Shown here: positions 43,978 through 53,461 of the stretch, piece after piece
How the letters are laid out: the number at the start of each line of letters is the position of its first letter
Numbering within the stretch: the stretch's first letter is position 1
DNA from: Caldilinea sp. CFX5
Lineage (GTDB): Bacteria; Chloroflexota; Anaerolineae; Caldilineales; Caldilineaceae
DNA: 64,000 nucleotides
NCBI GenBank assembly: GCA_021405325.1
Contig: QWII01000046.1
Location: forward strand, 124,001-188,000
Direction: 5' to 3'
Notes under the pieces: model-generated
The model's database searches: none
What the model was told of the DNA's origin: nothing
The model's input: the letters and a program-made list of their open reading frames with translations, nothing else
Program-made: the position numbers and the translations under genes

Positions 43978-44176
43978 CAGCAAACTGTAACGGTATACGA
44001 AATCGGTTTAAGGTAGACTGTTGAGCATTCTCGCGCTTGTGATTTGGTGTAAAATCTTGTTTTCTACGGACGCTGGGCGACAAATTCGTTGCCTGGATAG
44101 CCATCAATGGCAGGCGCCGAAAGCGCACACATCATGAATAATACGCTCGACAGTAGCCTGAAATAGAAGTAATCCT

Positions 44177-47100
44177 ATGCAGAAATTACGCTGGCAAGCA
44201 AAATTATATATTTGGTGTACGATTTTGATCGGCGCCGTGCTCTACGCATGGCATTTGTGGCATCTACAAATCGAGCATCCGGTTTTGCTGGTCATTTTGA
44301 GTATCTTTGCCGCCGTTACCCATACGCTCAAGGTCGAAGGTGCCACCGCCCGTTCTAGTTACCAGATTAGTTGGATTGCCTATGGCGCGTCGTTTGTCCT
44401 CCTCCGGCCCGGTGAAGCATTGCTGGTGCTGCTTGTGGCCCATATCGCCGAGTGGCTTTGGCACAAGCCGGAATGGTATATTTCCTTATTTAATGTCAAT
44501 GCCTTTGGCATCGTTGCCAGCGTCTCCATTCTGGTTTGGGAGACGATTAGCTATGGCAGCACCCCGTTTGCACCGATTAGCGCCTTTGGCTTTTTAGCCA
44601 CGGCGGCCACCTTTACCGCCATTAACCATCTGCTGGTGGGCCTGGTGATCTGGATGGCGCGTGGCGAAAACTTAATGCGCTCCGGCGTTTTTCATTTGTT
44701 GACTTTGATGATCGATTTTGTCAGCTTCGGCATGGGGATTGCCTCCGGTCTCGTTTGGCTTGTCAATCCCTATGCAGTTGTCTTTATTCTCTCGCCGCTT
44801 TACCTGATCTATACCACCTTGCAAGTACCCTCCTTGCAACAACAGACGCGTATCGAACCCAAAACCGGGCTTTATAACGCCAAATACTTTGCCGAGGCGT
44901 TAGAAACCGAATTGGAACGCGCTGATCGCTTTGATCGCCCGCTGACCATCGTCATGGCGGATGTCGATCTGCTGCGAAATATCAACAATACCTATGGTCA
45001 CCTGGCCGGCGATACGGTCTTGATTGGGATTGCCAACATCTTGCGGCAATCGGTGCGCGACTACGATGTGGTCGCCCGTTTCGGCGGTGAAGAATATGCG
45101 ATTCTCCTGCCGGAAACCTCCTTGCAGGAAGCGCTCCCGTTGATCGAACGGATTCGGGCAGCGATTGATAGCGCGCGTTTTGCGGTCTCCACCAACGTCA
45201 CACCCCTTTCCGCAACGATGAGCTTTGGCGTAGCGGAACGTGAACACTTTGGCCAGGACGCCGAGGAGATCATTCACAATGCCGACCTGGCTGTCTACCA
45301 ATCCAAGGCCACAACCCGCAATCGCGTCTGTTATTTTAGCGCGAATGAGATTAAAGATTTTAGTTGGGGTGTTTCACCGCTCGAACGCGCCAATGTAACG
45401 CCACCGCCGGAAGGCGCGCCGCCGATTGCCACACTCGCCAAGGAAAAAACCGAAAGACCAAAACCAAAACGCCGCAAATTAGAGTTTACGCCCAAAGAGG
45501 CAACGCTTACCCCAAGCGCCGTCGATCATTATGATAAGTTGCTGGTCAAGGCTCCTTCTGCCCGCTTACTGTCGCTTTATTTGATGACTTTAACCGGTTT
45601 GGCAGTGGCTGCCTTTCTCTGGTCGGTGGATCTCCAAGCGACACCCGATTGGCAAGGCATCCTCATTTTTGTGATTTTAACCTTTCTGACCGAGTGGTTG
45701 GCAATTGATATTTATGCCCGTAACACCACTGTTTCAACTTCGGTCGCTCCCATGGTTGCGGGCGCCTGTCTCTTTGGCGCCCCTGGTGTGTTGATCCTGA
45801 CTTTGGTGATTGCGCTGGCTTCGTTGATAAAACATCGCAGCCCGATTAATCGTTTGATCTTCAACACAAGCAACCATCTGCTTGGCGCCTTGATCTGTGT
45901 TAACTTTCTACAACTGACAGGGATTGTCATTACCGATCATTTAGCGTTGGCGCCCATTTTGGTTGTCCTTACGGCCACGCTCTTGAATTATTTGACAACT
46001 TCGGTCTTGATTGCCGGCGTCATCCGTCTCAGTAGTGAGCAATCGGCGCGCAACGTTTGGTTTGAGCGCTTTTATTGGTTGTGGCCGTACTACGTGATCC
46101 TTGGGCTGGTGGCCTATACGTTGGCTTTGGGGTATCTCAGCAGCGGGATTACCGGTGTTTTGGTTTTTCTCATTCCGTTGTTAATGTTACGCGTCAGCCA
46201 GACGGAATATATTAAGCGCACGGAATCGATGGTTGTGCAATTGCGCACAGCCAATGCCGAGTTGATTGAACGCAGCAACGAAATTTCGGCCAGCAACGAG
46301 GGATTGATTCTGGCTCTCTCCCATGCCAGTGATCTACGCGATCCGTTTGTTCATGGTCATGCGTTGCATGTGGTGCGCTATGCTGTCTTGATGGCCGAAG
46401 AGTTAGGCTTGCCGGCCGAACAGGTGCAGACCATTCGGCACGCCGGCTTACTCCATGACATCGGCAAGATTGGCATTCCCGAAACCATTCTCTTCAAACC
46501 GGCGAAGTTGACGAAAGAAGAGTATGAGTTAATGAAGCAACATGCGGCATTAGGGGCAGCGCTGGTGAGTGAAATTGAATCGTTACAACCGTTGGCTCCC
46601 TTTATTCGCCATCACCATGAACATTACAACGGTCGTGGCTACCCCGCTGGGTTGGCTGGTGAAGCGATTCCGTTAGAGGCGCGTATTCTCAGCGTGGCTG
46701 ATGCAGTGGAAGCAATGGCGTCTGATCGACCGTACCGTAAAGCCTTGACGCCAAAGGCAATTTTGGAAGAGTTGCAAAAACATTCCGGCACCCAGTTTGA
46801 CCCTGTCTTGGTCGATGCCTTCACCCGGGTGATCAAAGCACAGGGTGAAAGTTTGATTGTTAATTCGGCAAGTAATATAATTAAAGTAATCGAAAGTGGA
46901 ACGACTTTAGCTTCTTCAATGGTTTACGGAATTGGCGACAAAGCCCCGCTTGATAATAAACTATTAGTCAATCTATTTTCAACGGTTCCTTCAGAGTTGG
47001 ACAATATGAATATGGCTTTACATAGAGCATTTGCTGCCCATCGGCGGATGGAGTTAAGCGCCCAAGAAGGCAAGGATTTGGCTGAGACGCTCTTACATGT

Positions 47101-49021
47101 AGCCAGCACCATTAATACCACCTTGGAACAGGATCGGGTGTTGGCGCTGATTCTAGAGCAATTAGCCCATGTTGTTCAGTATGACAACGCGTCCATCATG
47201 CTGCTGGAAGGGGAGACGTTGAATGCGGTGGCCCGCCGCTCGATTCATGTCCCCGAAAGTCAGTTTCTTTCAGTGCGCATCGGAAAACTAGCCCATGTAA
47301 GCGAAGTGATTGACAATCAACGCGCGGTGGTTATCACCGATACATACCAGGATCCGCGTTGGATGCGCCGTCAAGGCAGTGAGAATATTCGTTGTTGGTT
47401 GGGCGTCCCATTGGTGGTGCAAGATCGGGTGATTGGGTTGCTGAACCTGAGTAACAGCATTCCTGGCTCCTATACCGATCACCATCTACAGGTGGCTGTT
47501 GCCTTTGCCGCCCATGCCGCGCTTGCCATTCAAAACGCTCGCCTCTACACCCAGGCGCAACAGGAAATTGAAGAACGCCAACGCGCCCAGGCTGCGCTAC
47601 ATCAATCACAGGTGAATCTCCAAGCGGAACTCGTTGAACGGTTGCGCGCCGAGAAAGAATTACAAGAAGAGCGCGAATTGTTGGCCCAACGAGTCGAAGA
47701 GCGCACTTTTGAATTGACCGCCGCCAATGCCAAACTGACCGCTGCCCTGCGCACCAAAGATGAGTTCCTGGCCACCGTCAGCCACGAACTACGCACCCCG
47801 CTCAATGCCATTCTCCTGTTGACCGAGTCGATGCAAAATGGCGTCTATGGTACGCTTGAAGCGCGCCATTCTGATGTGCTGGGAACAGTTAAGCAGAGCG
47901 CACGTCACTTGTTATCCCTCATTAATGACATTCTCGATATGTCCAAGATAGAGTCGGGCATGTTTGAGTTGGATACGGGGCCGGTTTCCTTGCCCATCAT
48001 CTGTCGCAATGGGTTACAATTCGTTGCGGAAGCCGCCCGCACCAAACAGATCGAACTCAAACAAACCATTGATCAGAATGTCGATATGGTCAATGGTGAC
48101 GAACGAAGACTATTGCAAATTCTGGTCAATCTGTTGAGCAACGCCGTGAAATTTACGCCCGATGGGGGAACGGTAGGTCTTGACGTTGTCGGGGACGCCA
48201 AAGCCGAACTGGTCCATATCACGGTCTGGGATACGGGGATTGGGATCGCCAAAGACGATATGGCGCGTCTCTTCCAACCCTTTGTGCAACTGGACAGTAA
48301 GCTCTCACGCCAATATGAAGGCACCGGCCTTGGCCTGGCGTTGGTTGATCGGTTGACCAAGATGCACGGTGGTCGGGTGCTCCTTGAAAGTGAAGTAGGG
48401 AAAGGTAGCCGTTTTACGGTTTCCATTCCCTGGAAAGCGCAAGATGAGATCGATCTGCTCTTTCACCGGTTGCCCTTGTTTGCCGGCAAAACGCCGGCCA
48501 GTGCGAAGATGCACGAAACCAACGGCAACGGCGTCACTGCTCACAGTGCAAATGGCCATGAAAGCCTTAAGGCAATCCAGAAAGAGCGCACGGCCAGATC
48601 GGTACAGCTATGTCCGCCAACAGAAGGTGACAAACAAGCGCCATTAATTCTGCTGGTAGAGGACAACGAAATTGGCATTGAAGCCATGCAGGATTACTTA
48701 ATGGCGCACGATTACCGCGTCATTATCGCGCGTAATGGGGAGGAAGCCATTACCCAAACCAATCAGTGCCATCCTGATCTGATTCTCATGGATATCCAAA
48801 TGCCCGATATGGATGGCTTGGAGGCGACCAGCCGCATTCGCGCACAGGATGAGTTCACCCATATCCCGATTATCGCCCTAACCGCCCTGGCGATGCCGGG
48901 GGATCGCGAGCGCTGTATCCAAGCCGGCGCCAACGAATATCTGAGCAAGCCCGTCAGCATGAAACAACTGGTGCATGTGATCCAGTCTCAACTGCACCTT
49001 GAACCTGTGCCGGCGAATTGA
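44177..49021 (+). CDS. Giant GGDEF / HD-GYP / GAF / histidine kinase / receiver protein
   Basis: 1614 residues joining several signalling outputs. Residues about 10-225: seven-helix membrane sensor. About 228-390: GGDEF domain with RFGGEEYAILLPE (about 300-312; active-site GGEEY, a mild variant). About 455-675: a second membrane sensor. About 705-905: HD-GYP domain with LLHDIGKIGIP and HHHEHYNGRGYPAG, all key residues present. About 970-1125: GAF domain. About 1195-1260: HisKA with ATVSHELRTPLN. About 1305-1420: HATPase with NLLSNAVKFTPDGG, DTGIGIAKDD and GTGLGLALVD. About 1490-1605: receiver with LVEDNEIGIE and LILMDIQMPDMDG. It could make and destroy cyclic di-GMP and take part in phosphotransfer. 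It follows two other kinases. Confidence 0.94.
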   Translation: MQKLRWQAKLYIWCTILIGAVLYAWHLWHLQIEHPVLLVILSIFAAVTHTLKVEGATARSSYQISWIAYGASFVLLRPGEALLVLLVAHIAEWLWHKPEWYISLFNVNAFGIVASVSILVWETISYGSTPFAPISAFGFLATAATFTAINHLLVGLVIWMARGENLMRSGVFHLLTLMIDFVSFGMGIASGLVWLVNPYAVVFILSPLYLIYTTLQVPSLQQQTRIEPKTGLYNAKYFAEALETELERADRFDRPLTIVMADVDLLRNINNTYGHLAGDTVLIGIANILRQSVRDYDVVARFGGEEYAILLPETSLQEALPLIERIRAAIDSARFAVSTNVTPLSATMSFGVAEREHFGQDAEEIIHNADLAVYQSKATTRNRVCYFSANEIKDFSWGVSPLERANVTPPPEGAPPIATLAKEKTERPKPKRRKLEFTPKEATLTPSAVDHYDKLLVKAPSARLLSLYLMTLTGLAVAAFLWSVDLQATPDWQGILIFVILTFLTEWLAIDIYARNTTVSTSVAPMVAGACLFGAPGVLILTLVIALASLIKHRSPINRLIFNTSNHLLGALICVNFLQLTGIVITDHLALAPILVVLTATLLNYLTTSVLIAGVIRLSSEQSARNVWFERFYWLWPYYVILGLVAYTLALGYLSSGITGVLVFLIPLLMLRVSQTEYIKRTESMVVQLRTANAELIERSNEISASNEGLILALSHASDLRDPFVHGHALHVVRYAVLMAEELGLPAEQVQTIRHAGLLHDIGKIGIPETILFKPAKLTKEEYELMKQHAALGAALVSEIESLQPLAPFIRHHHEHYNGRGYPAGLAGEAIPLEARILSVADAVEAMASDRPYRKALTPKAILEELQKHSGTQFDPVLVDAFTRVIKAQGESLIVNSASNIIKVIESGTTLASSMVYGIGDKAPLDNKLLVNLFSTVPSELDNMNMALHRAFAAHRRMELSAQEGKDLAETLLHVASTINTTLEQDRVLALILEQLAHVVQYDNASIMLLEGETLNAVARRSIHVPESQFLSVRIGKLAHVSEVIDNQRAVVITDTYQDPRWMRRQGSENIRCWLGVPLVVQDRVIGLLNLSNSIPGSYTDHHLQVAVAFAAHAALAIQNARLYTQAQQEIEERQRAQAALHQSQVNLQAELVERLRAEKELQEERELLAQRVEERTFELTAANAKLTAALRTKDEFLATVSHELRTPLNAILLLTESMQNGVYGTLEARHSDVLGTVKQSARHLLSLINDILDMSKIESGMFELDTGPVSLPIICRNGLQFVAEAARTKQIELKQTIDQNVDMVNGDERRLLQILVNLLSNAVKFTPDGGTVGLDVVGDAKAELVHITVWDTGIGIAKDDMARLFQPFVQLDSKLSRQYEGTGLGLALVDRLTKMHGGRVLLESEVGKGSRFTVSIPWKAQDEIDLLFHRLPLFAGKTPASAKMHETNGNGVTAHSANGHESLKAIQKERTARSVQLCPPTEGDKQAPLILLVEDNEIGIEAMQDYLMAHDYRVIIARNGEEAITQTNQCHPDLILMDIQMPDMDGLEATSRIRAQDEFTHIPIIALTALAMPGDRERCIQAGANEYLSKPVSMKQLVHVIQSQLHLEPVPAN

Positions 49022-49058
49022 GATTAGTTGGGTAGTTGGTTGAGCTTGTCGAAACCAG

Positions 49059-50096
49059 CTACCCAACCGGCATCAACCAGATCTGGTCCGACGGCAGATG
49101 CAGCCTGATCGGATGACCGGGGGCGACCGCAGTATTGGGTGATGTATGAATCAACCACACCTGTTCCCCAATTTTCAATTGTAGTTGCTGATGACCGCCC
49201 ATGTACGTAACGGCGTCAACGGTTACGAGAAAAACATTGGTCATGGTTGTCGCCTCAATCTGCACCTGTTCCGGCCGCACGGTCAGCAGGACCGGGCCGT
49301 CGGCAATGTGATCACATCGCTGCACCTCTACTAAACCAATCGTTGTCTGCACCTGCTTGCCCTTTTTGATTCCAGTCAGGATGTTTTCATTGCGAAAGAA
49401 ACGGGCAACCGCGGCACTCTGTGGTCGCTCATAAAAAGCGCGCGGCTCATCATATTGTTGCAGAACCCCATTCATCAGGAGCGCTACTCGGTCGGCCAAC
49501 ATCACTGCCTCTTCCTGGTCATGGGTGACAAAGATCATGGTGATGCCCAACGTCTTCTGTAAATTGCGAATCAGGCGGCGCATCTCCAGGCGTAAATTGG
49601 CGTCCAGATTGGCTAACGGTTCATCGAGTAACAACACTTGCGGCTCGATCACCAATGCACGCGCCAGCGCGACCCGCTGTTGTTGTCCGCCGGAAAGGGC
49701 ATGGGCGCGCCGTTTCTCATAGCCGGTCAACTGCACCAGATCGAGCATGGCGCTGACCCGCCGTTCGATCTCCCCCTTGGCGACGCCCCGCATCTTCAAG
49801 CCAAAGCCCACATTCTCGGCCACATTCATATGGGGGAAGAGCAGATGTTTCTGGAAAACCATCACCGCCCCGCGCCGCTCCGCTGGGATTGCCAACACCG
49901 AACGCCCATCAAAAAGAATGTCACCGCTGGTGGGCGCCAGTAGACCGGCGATCATACGCATGGTGGTCGTCTTGCCGCAGCCGGATGGTCCCAGCAATGC
50001 CACCAGTTCCCCGGAGTGAACGGTCAGGTCAAGCTGTTTAACTGCTGTGACTTCCTGGTACTGTTTGGTTAAGGCTTTCAGTTGCACCGTACTCAT
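49059..50096 (-). CDS. ABC transporter ATP-binding protein (YnjD/PotA-like)
   Basis: 345 residues. Walker A GPSGCGKT (36-43), Q-loop VFQKHLLFPH, signature ALSGGQQQR (about 132-140), Walker B VLLLDEPLANLD and H-loop FVTHDQEEAV are all complete. The C-terminal 100 residues form a TOBE-like regulatory domain, as in PotA, FbpC and MalK relatives. It energises import by two permeases encoded just upstream in the operon; its ATG overlaps the stop of the permease gene (4 bases). Together with the substrate-binding protein at 51884 the set resembles the E. coli YnjBCD system, whose substrate is not established. Confidence 0.92.
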   Translation of the reverse strand: MSTVQLKALTKQYQEVTAVKQLDLTVHSGELVALLGPSGCGKTTTMRMIAGLLAPTSGDILFDGRSVLAIPAERRGAVMVFQKHLLFPHMNVAENVGFGLKMRGVAKGEIERRVSAMLDLVQLTGYEKRRAHALSGGQQQRVALARALVIEPQVLLLDEPLANLDANLRLEMRRLIRNLQKTLGITMIFVTHDQEEAVMLADRVALLMNGVLQQYDEPRAFYERPQSAAVARFFRNENILTGIKKGKQVQTTIGLVEVQRCDHIADGPVLLTVRPEQVQIEATTMTNVFLVTVDAVTYMGGHQQLQLKIGEQVWLIHTSPNTAVAPGHPIRLHLPSDQIWLMPVG

Positions 50097-50899
50097 AACC
50101 GGCCCAGCCCTCCAACTGCATTTGAACCAGCACTCAGCGTGCGCGAGGTCAAGATCAAGACCAGAATCGCCGGTAAGATAAAGACCAGACTCACCGCCGC
50201 GGCGTTGGCATGGTTGGCCGCGCTGATAAAGGGAAAGAGGACCATCGGCAACGTCACCACCCGCCCCCCGCCAATGAGGACCGTGGTGATGTACTGACTC
50301 CAGGAGACCAGAAAGGTAAAGAGCATAGCAACGGCCAGCCCCGGAAAAATGGTGGGCAGGGTGATATGCCAGAAGGTGCGCCAGGGGCCGGCGCCCAGAG
50401 TGCGCGCTGTATCCTCAAATTCGGTGGCATAATTGGCAAAGACGCTCGCCATGACCAGAATAAAGTAGGGTAGCGCCGGAATCAGATGCACCAAGACCAC
50501 CCCCAGAAAGCTATCGGCCAGATTATAGCGGATAAAGAGAATATGAATGCCCATGATCACCACCAGCGTCGGCACAAAGAGCGGCGCCGTGATCAGCCAG
50601 TTGACCAGTTGTTTGCCGCGAAATTGGTGCAACCCCAGCACCCTGGCCGCCGGCAAGCCGATGATAACGGCCAGCACGACAACGGTCAGCGCCAACAGGC
50701 TGCTGTTCAACAAGGCTTCGCCCACTTGGGAGGCCGGAGAGAGTAGATAACGCCACGCCTTCAGCCCCCATTGTTGCGGCAGCAGATTGGGGAAAAACCA
50801 GTTGGCGGCAAACGACCAGATCAGTGGCGGGATCAACGGCAGGAGAACCCCGACGATCAGCAACACAATGGCTGCCGGACGCAAAAAATGATACTTCAT
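50093..50899 (-). CDS. ABC transporter permease (YnjC C-terminal-half-like)
   Basis: 268 residues with about six transmembrane helices. The coupling motif EAA-x3-G appears as YATEFEDTARTLGAGPWRTFWHITLPTIFPG (only parts cited), placing it in the binding-protein-dependent permease family. It overlaps both neighbours by four bases, so the two permeases and the ATPase are translationally coupled. In E. coli YnjC a single long permease does this job; here it appears as two separate proteins. Confidence 0.9.
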   Translation of the reverse strand: MKYHFLRPAAIVLLIVGVLLPLIPPLIWSFAANWFFPNLLPQQWGLKAWRYLLSPASQVGEALLNSSLLALTVVVLAVIIGLPAARVLGLHQFRGKQLVNWLITAPLFVPTLVVIMGIHILFIRYNLADSFLGVVLVHLIPALPYFILVMASVFANYATEFEDTARTLGAGPWRTFWHITLPTIFPGLAVAMLFTFLVSWSQYITTVLIGGGRVVTLPMVLFPFISAANHANAAAVSLVFILPAILVLILTSRTLSAGSNAVGGLGRL

Positions 50900-51786
50900 G
50901 CTTGTTCCCGAATGCGGCGGCTAAGGCGCAGGGCCAGGTTGAGGAGCAAAATCACAATCACCGTGATCACTATCCCCATCGCCATCGCTTCCGGGCGCTG
51001 GTTGAGATCGGGATCGACATAGGCGCGGTAGGCTGTTACCGGTAGCACGTTGGGATAGCGCTGTCCAAGCAACAAGGGGATCTCAAAGCTGCCAAAGACA
51101 TAGGCGAAGACAATCACGCCCGTCGTGATGAGGCCGGGCATGATGAGCGGCAGCAGCACATAGCGAAAGCGTTGCCAGCGGTTGGCGCCCAACGTTTGCG
51201 CAATCTCTTCATACTCTTGCCCCACACCCTGCAAAACCGCCAGAATGACCAACCCGATAAAGGGGATCTCCTTCCAGAGATAGACCAGAATGGTGGCGAT
51301 CTGCCAACGATCAAAGACCATCACCGGAAACTCATTTGGCCGTTCCAGCAACCCGGCGCTGTAGGCGAGCCGGGCAAAGAGACCACTTTGGGTAAAGAGC
51401 AACACCATCCCCGTCGCTGCCACCAGATGGGGCACCGGCAGCGGCAGTTGGAAGAGAAAGGTGACAACCCGGCTGCCGGCAAAGCGATGACGCAACAACA
51501 GCGCCGCCGCCACTGCCAACCCACCAGCCAACACCGTACTCACAACGGTGATGTAGAGGGTGAGCAAGAGCGACGTATAAAAGTCGGGATCGGTCAAAAT
51601 GTTGAGATAATGGCGCAGCGTCGGCGTTTCTAAGCCGATGATGGGCATATAATCCAAACTCTGCCCAAAACCGACAAAGACGCCGCCGACAAAGAGCAAC
51701 AAAATCACGGCTAGCGCCGGCGCCAGCATTATCCAGATTCGTAGCGTCTCAGAGCGCTGCATCCCTGCCTCTAGCTCGTTACACAA
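50896..51786 (-). CDS. ABC transporter permease (YnjC N-terminal-half-like)
   Basis: 296 residues, about six transmembrane helices, with the EAA loop EYEEIAQTLGANRWQRFRYVLLPLI. It should pair with the permease encoded next (4-base overlap) to form the membrane channel. A strong hairpin (51804-51858) lies between this gene and the substrate-binding gene, and may lower permease expression relative to the binding protein, as is usual in such operons. Confidence 0.9.
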   Translation of the reverse strand: MCNELEAGMQRSETLRIWIMLAPALAVILLLFVGGVFVGFGQSLDYMPIIGLETPTLRHYLNILTDPDFYTSLLLTLYITVVSTVLAGGLAVAAALLLRHRFAGSRVVTFLFQLPLPVPHLVAATGMVLLFTQSGLFARLAYSAGLLERPNEFPVMVFDRWQIATILVYLWKEIPFIGLVILAVLQGVGQEYEEIAQTLGANRWQRFRYVLLPLIMPGLITTGVIVFAYVFGSFEIPLLLGQRYPNVLPVTAYRAYVDPDLNQRPEAMAMGIVITVIVILLLNLALRLSRRIREQA

Positions 51787-51803
51787 GCTCTGCTCGATAA
51801 ACC

Positions 51804-51858
51804 GTAGTAAAGACTTTAGTCTTTGTCCTAGCCGGGGAAAGACTAAAGTCTTTACTAC
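51804..51858. terminator. Perfect 21-bp hairpin between binding-protein and permease genes
   Basis: Arms 51804-51824 (GTAGTAAAGACTTTAGTCTTT) and 51838-51858 are perfect inverses with a 13-nt loop. It follows the substrate-binding gene stop and precedes the first permease gene on the same strand, a typical place for partial termination or 3'-end protection. Confidence 0.6.
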
Positions 51859-51883
51859 CGAGCATTACTTCTTTGACAGAACA

Positions 51884-53185
51884 CTACTTCTTCAACACAT
51901 TCTCTTCCCAGCCCTGTTCAATCGGCGTGACCCAACTGGCGCGCGCTTCGGGTAGGGCGTGGCTGTTCAACTCGGCCGGCGGCAGGGTGGCGACACCCCG
52001 TTCAATGGCGGCCAACTGTTCCCGTTCGGCGTCGCTGAGACGGGTCGGGTCAATCGCCACCAACCAGCCCAATTGCGCCGGATCGGTCAGGAGAATCTGA
52101 TATTCGGGCGAGAGCAGGTAATTCGCCAAGACCATTGCCCCGGCGGGGTTGTTGGCATTGTAGGGAATGGCGACATAGCTGACATTCGCCATCGTGCCAG
52201 TGTCAAAGACAAAGGTGCGGATGGTGTCGGGGTAACGTCCTTGTTGGATAAAGTTGGAAGCGCGGCTGGCGTCATATTCCATAGCAAAGTCAATTTCGCC
52301 ATTGGCCAGCAGATCAGGCATGGCGCTCAATTCCGGGTAGGTCTCGCCGTTGCGCCAGAGGTTCGGTTCAATGGCGTTGAGGTATTCCCACACCTGGGGC
52401 GCATATTGATCATAGACCGCCCGGTCAAATTCTTGCAGGAATGGCTCGGAACTGCCCGCCGCCCAGTAGAAAAGGGTGCGGATAAAGGCGCTGCCCACAT
52501 GGTTGGGTGGCGCCGGGTAGGTGAAGCGGCCAGGATTGGCTTCGATCCAGGCGCGCAGATCTTCAAAGGTTTTGGGCGGATTCTCGACATTAGCACTGTT
52601 ATACTCCATCACCCATTGGAAACTGGCCCACGGTGACTCATAGCCATCTACCGCCGTCCCAAAGTCATAGGCAATGGCCGGGTCTTCCCAGTTGACTAGC
52701 GCCGAATTGGGCAACAACTCCGTAAAGGGGCCATAGAGCAGACCGGCGTCTTTCAAGGTGCGGAAATTTTCGCCGTTGATCCAGATCAGGTCGATGCTGC
52801 CGCCAGTGTCCTTGCCCGCCGCCTTCTCATTCAAGACCTTGTTGACCGCATCGGCAGTATTTTCCAGCGGCACCCGATTGAGGGTCAGGTTGTACTGTTC
52901 CAGCAGCGGCCCACCGATCTGCTCATCGACATGGGTGTTGATGGTGTCGGCGCCACCCCACATGAACCAGTTGACGGTGGTGCCGCTGACCGCCGCCTCC
53001 ACTTCATCCCAGGTGGTATAGGTCGGGACTTCCGCCGGCGTATTGCTTGTCTCTGCCGCGGCTGTCTCCGGGGTGGTTTGCGACCCTGCCGGTTGCGCCG
53101 CTTGCGGCGCAACACAACTCATTAAAAAGAGACAAGTGGAGAAAAAGACCACAATAAGCTGACGACTGCAGTGTTGTTTTCGCAT
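51884..53185 (-). CDS. ABC transporter substrate-binding lipoprotein (YnjB-like)
   Basis: 433 residues from MRKQHCSRQL (ATG at 53185, preceded by GAGGG). A lipoprotein signal peptide ends in LFLMSC. The mature part follows YnjB closely: TVNWFMWGGADTINTHVDE, NTADAVNKVLNEKAAGKD, GSIDLIWINGENF and DGYESPWASFQWV. It should sit outside the membrane and hand its ligand to the permeases encoded downstream. The E. coli ligand is not known with certainty, so no substrate is given here. Confidence 0.9.
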   Translation of the reverse strand: MRKQHCSRQLIVVFFSTCLFLMSCVAPQAAQPAGSQTTPETAAAETSNTPAEVPTYTTWDEVEAAVSGTTVNWFMWGGADTINTHVDEQIGGPLLEQYNLTLNRVPLENTADAVNKVLNEKAAGKDTGGSIDLIWINGENFRTLKDAGLLYGPFTELLPNSALVNWEDPAIAYDFGTAVDGYESPWASFQWVMEYNSANVENPPKTFEDLRAWIEANPGRFTYPAPPNHVGSAFIRTLFYWAAGSSEPFLQEFDRAVYDQYAPQVWEYLNAIEPNLWRNGETYPELSAMPDLLANGEIDFAMEYDASRASNFIQQGRYPDTIRTFVFDTGTMANVSYVAIPYNANNPAGAMVLANYLLSPEYQILLTDPAQLGWLVAIDPTRLSDAEREQLAAIERGVATLPPAELNSHALPEARASWVTPIEQGWEENVLKK

Positions 53186-53461
53186 AGATAACCCTCGCTT
53201 GCTGATGGCTGCCACAGCAACCAAATGGTGATGGAAAAATAGGTGATGACAGAGACGTGCTGACATCCAAGCAACACTGTTCCAGAGGATTGTATGAGCT
53301 TGGGGCAAAAGTGCGCGTGAGCGTGCTTACAGCAGACAGCCATCGTTCGTTAATTTGTGCCGGCTAAAGCGCATTGCTTTGAAGTCTATCACAGGATCGG
53401 CTGGAATGGTCAATCAGCAATGGGCGTAAGTGGGTCTCTCCCTACAGCCCGGTCTGCTTGC

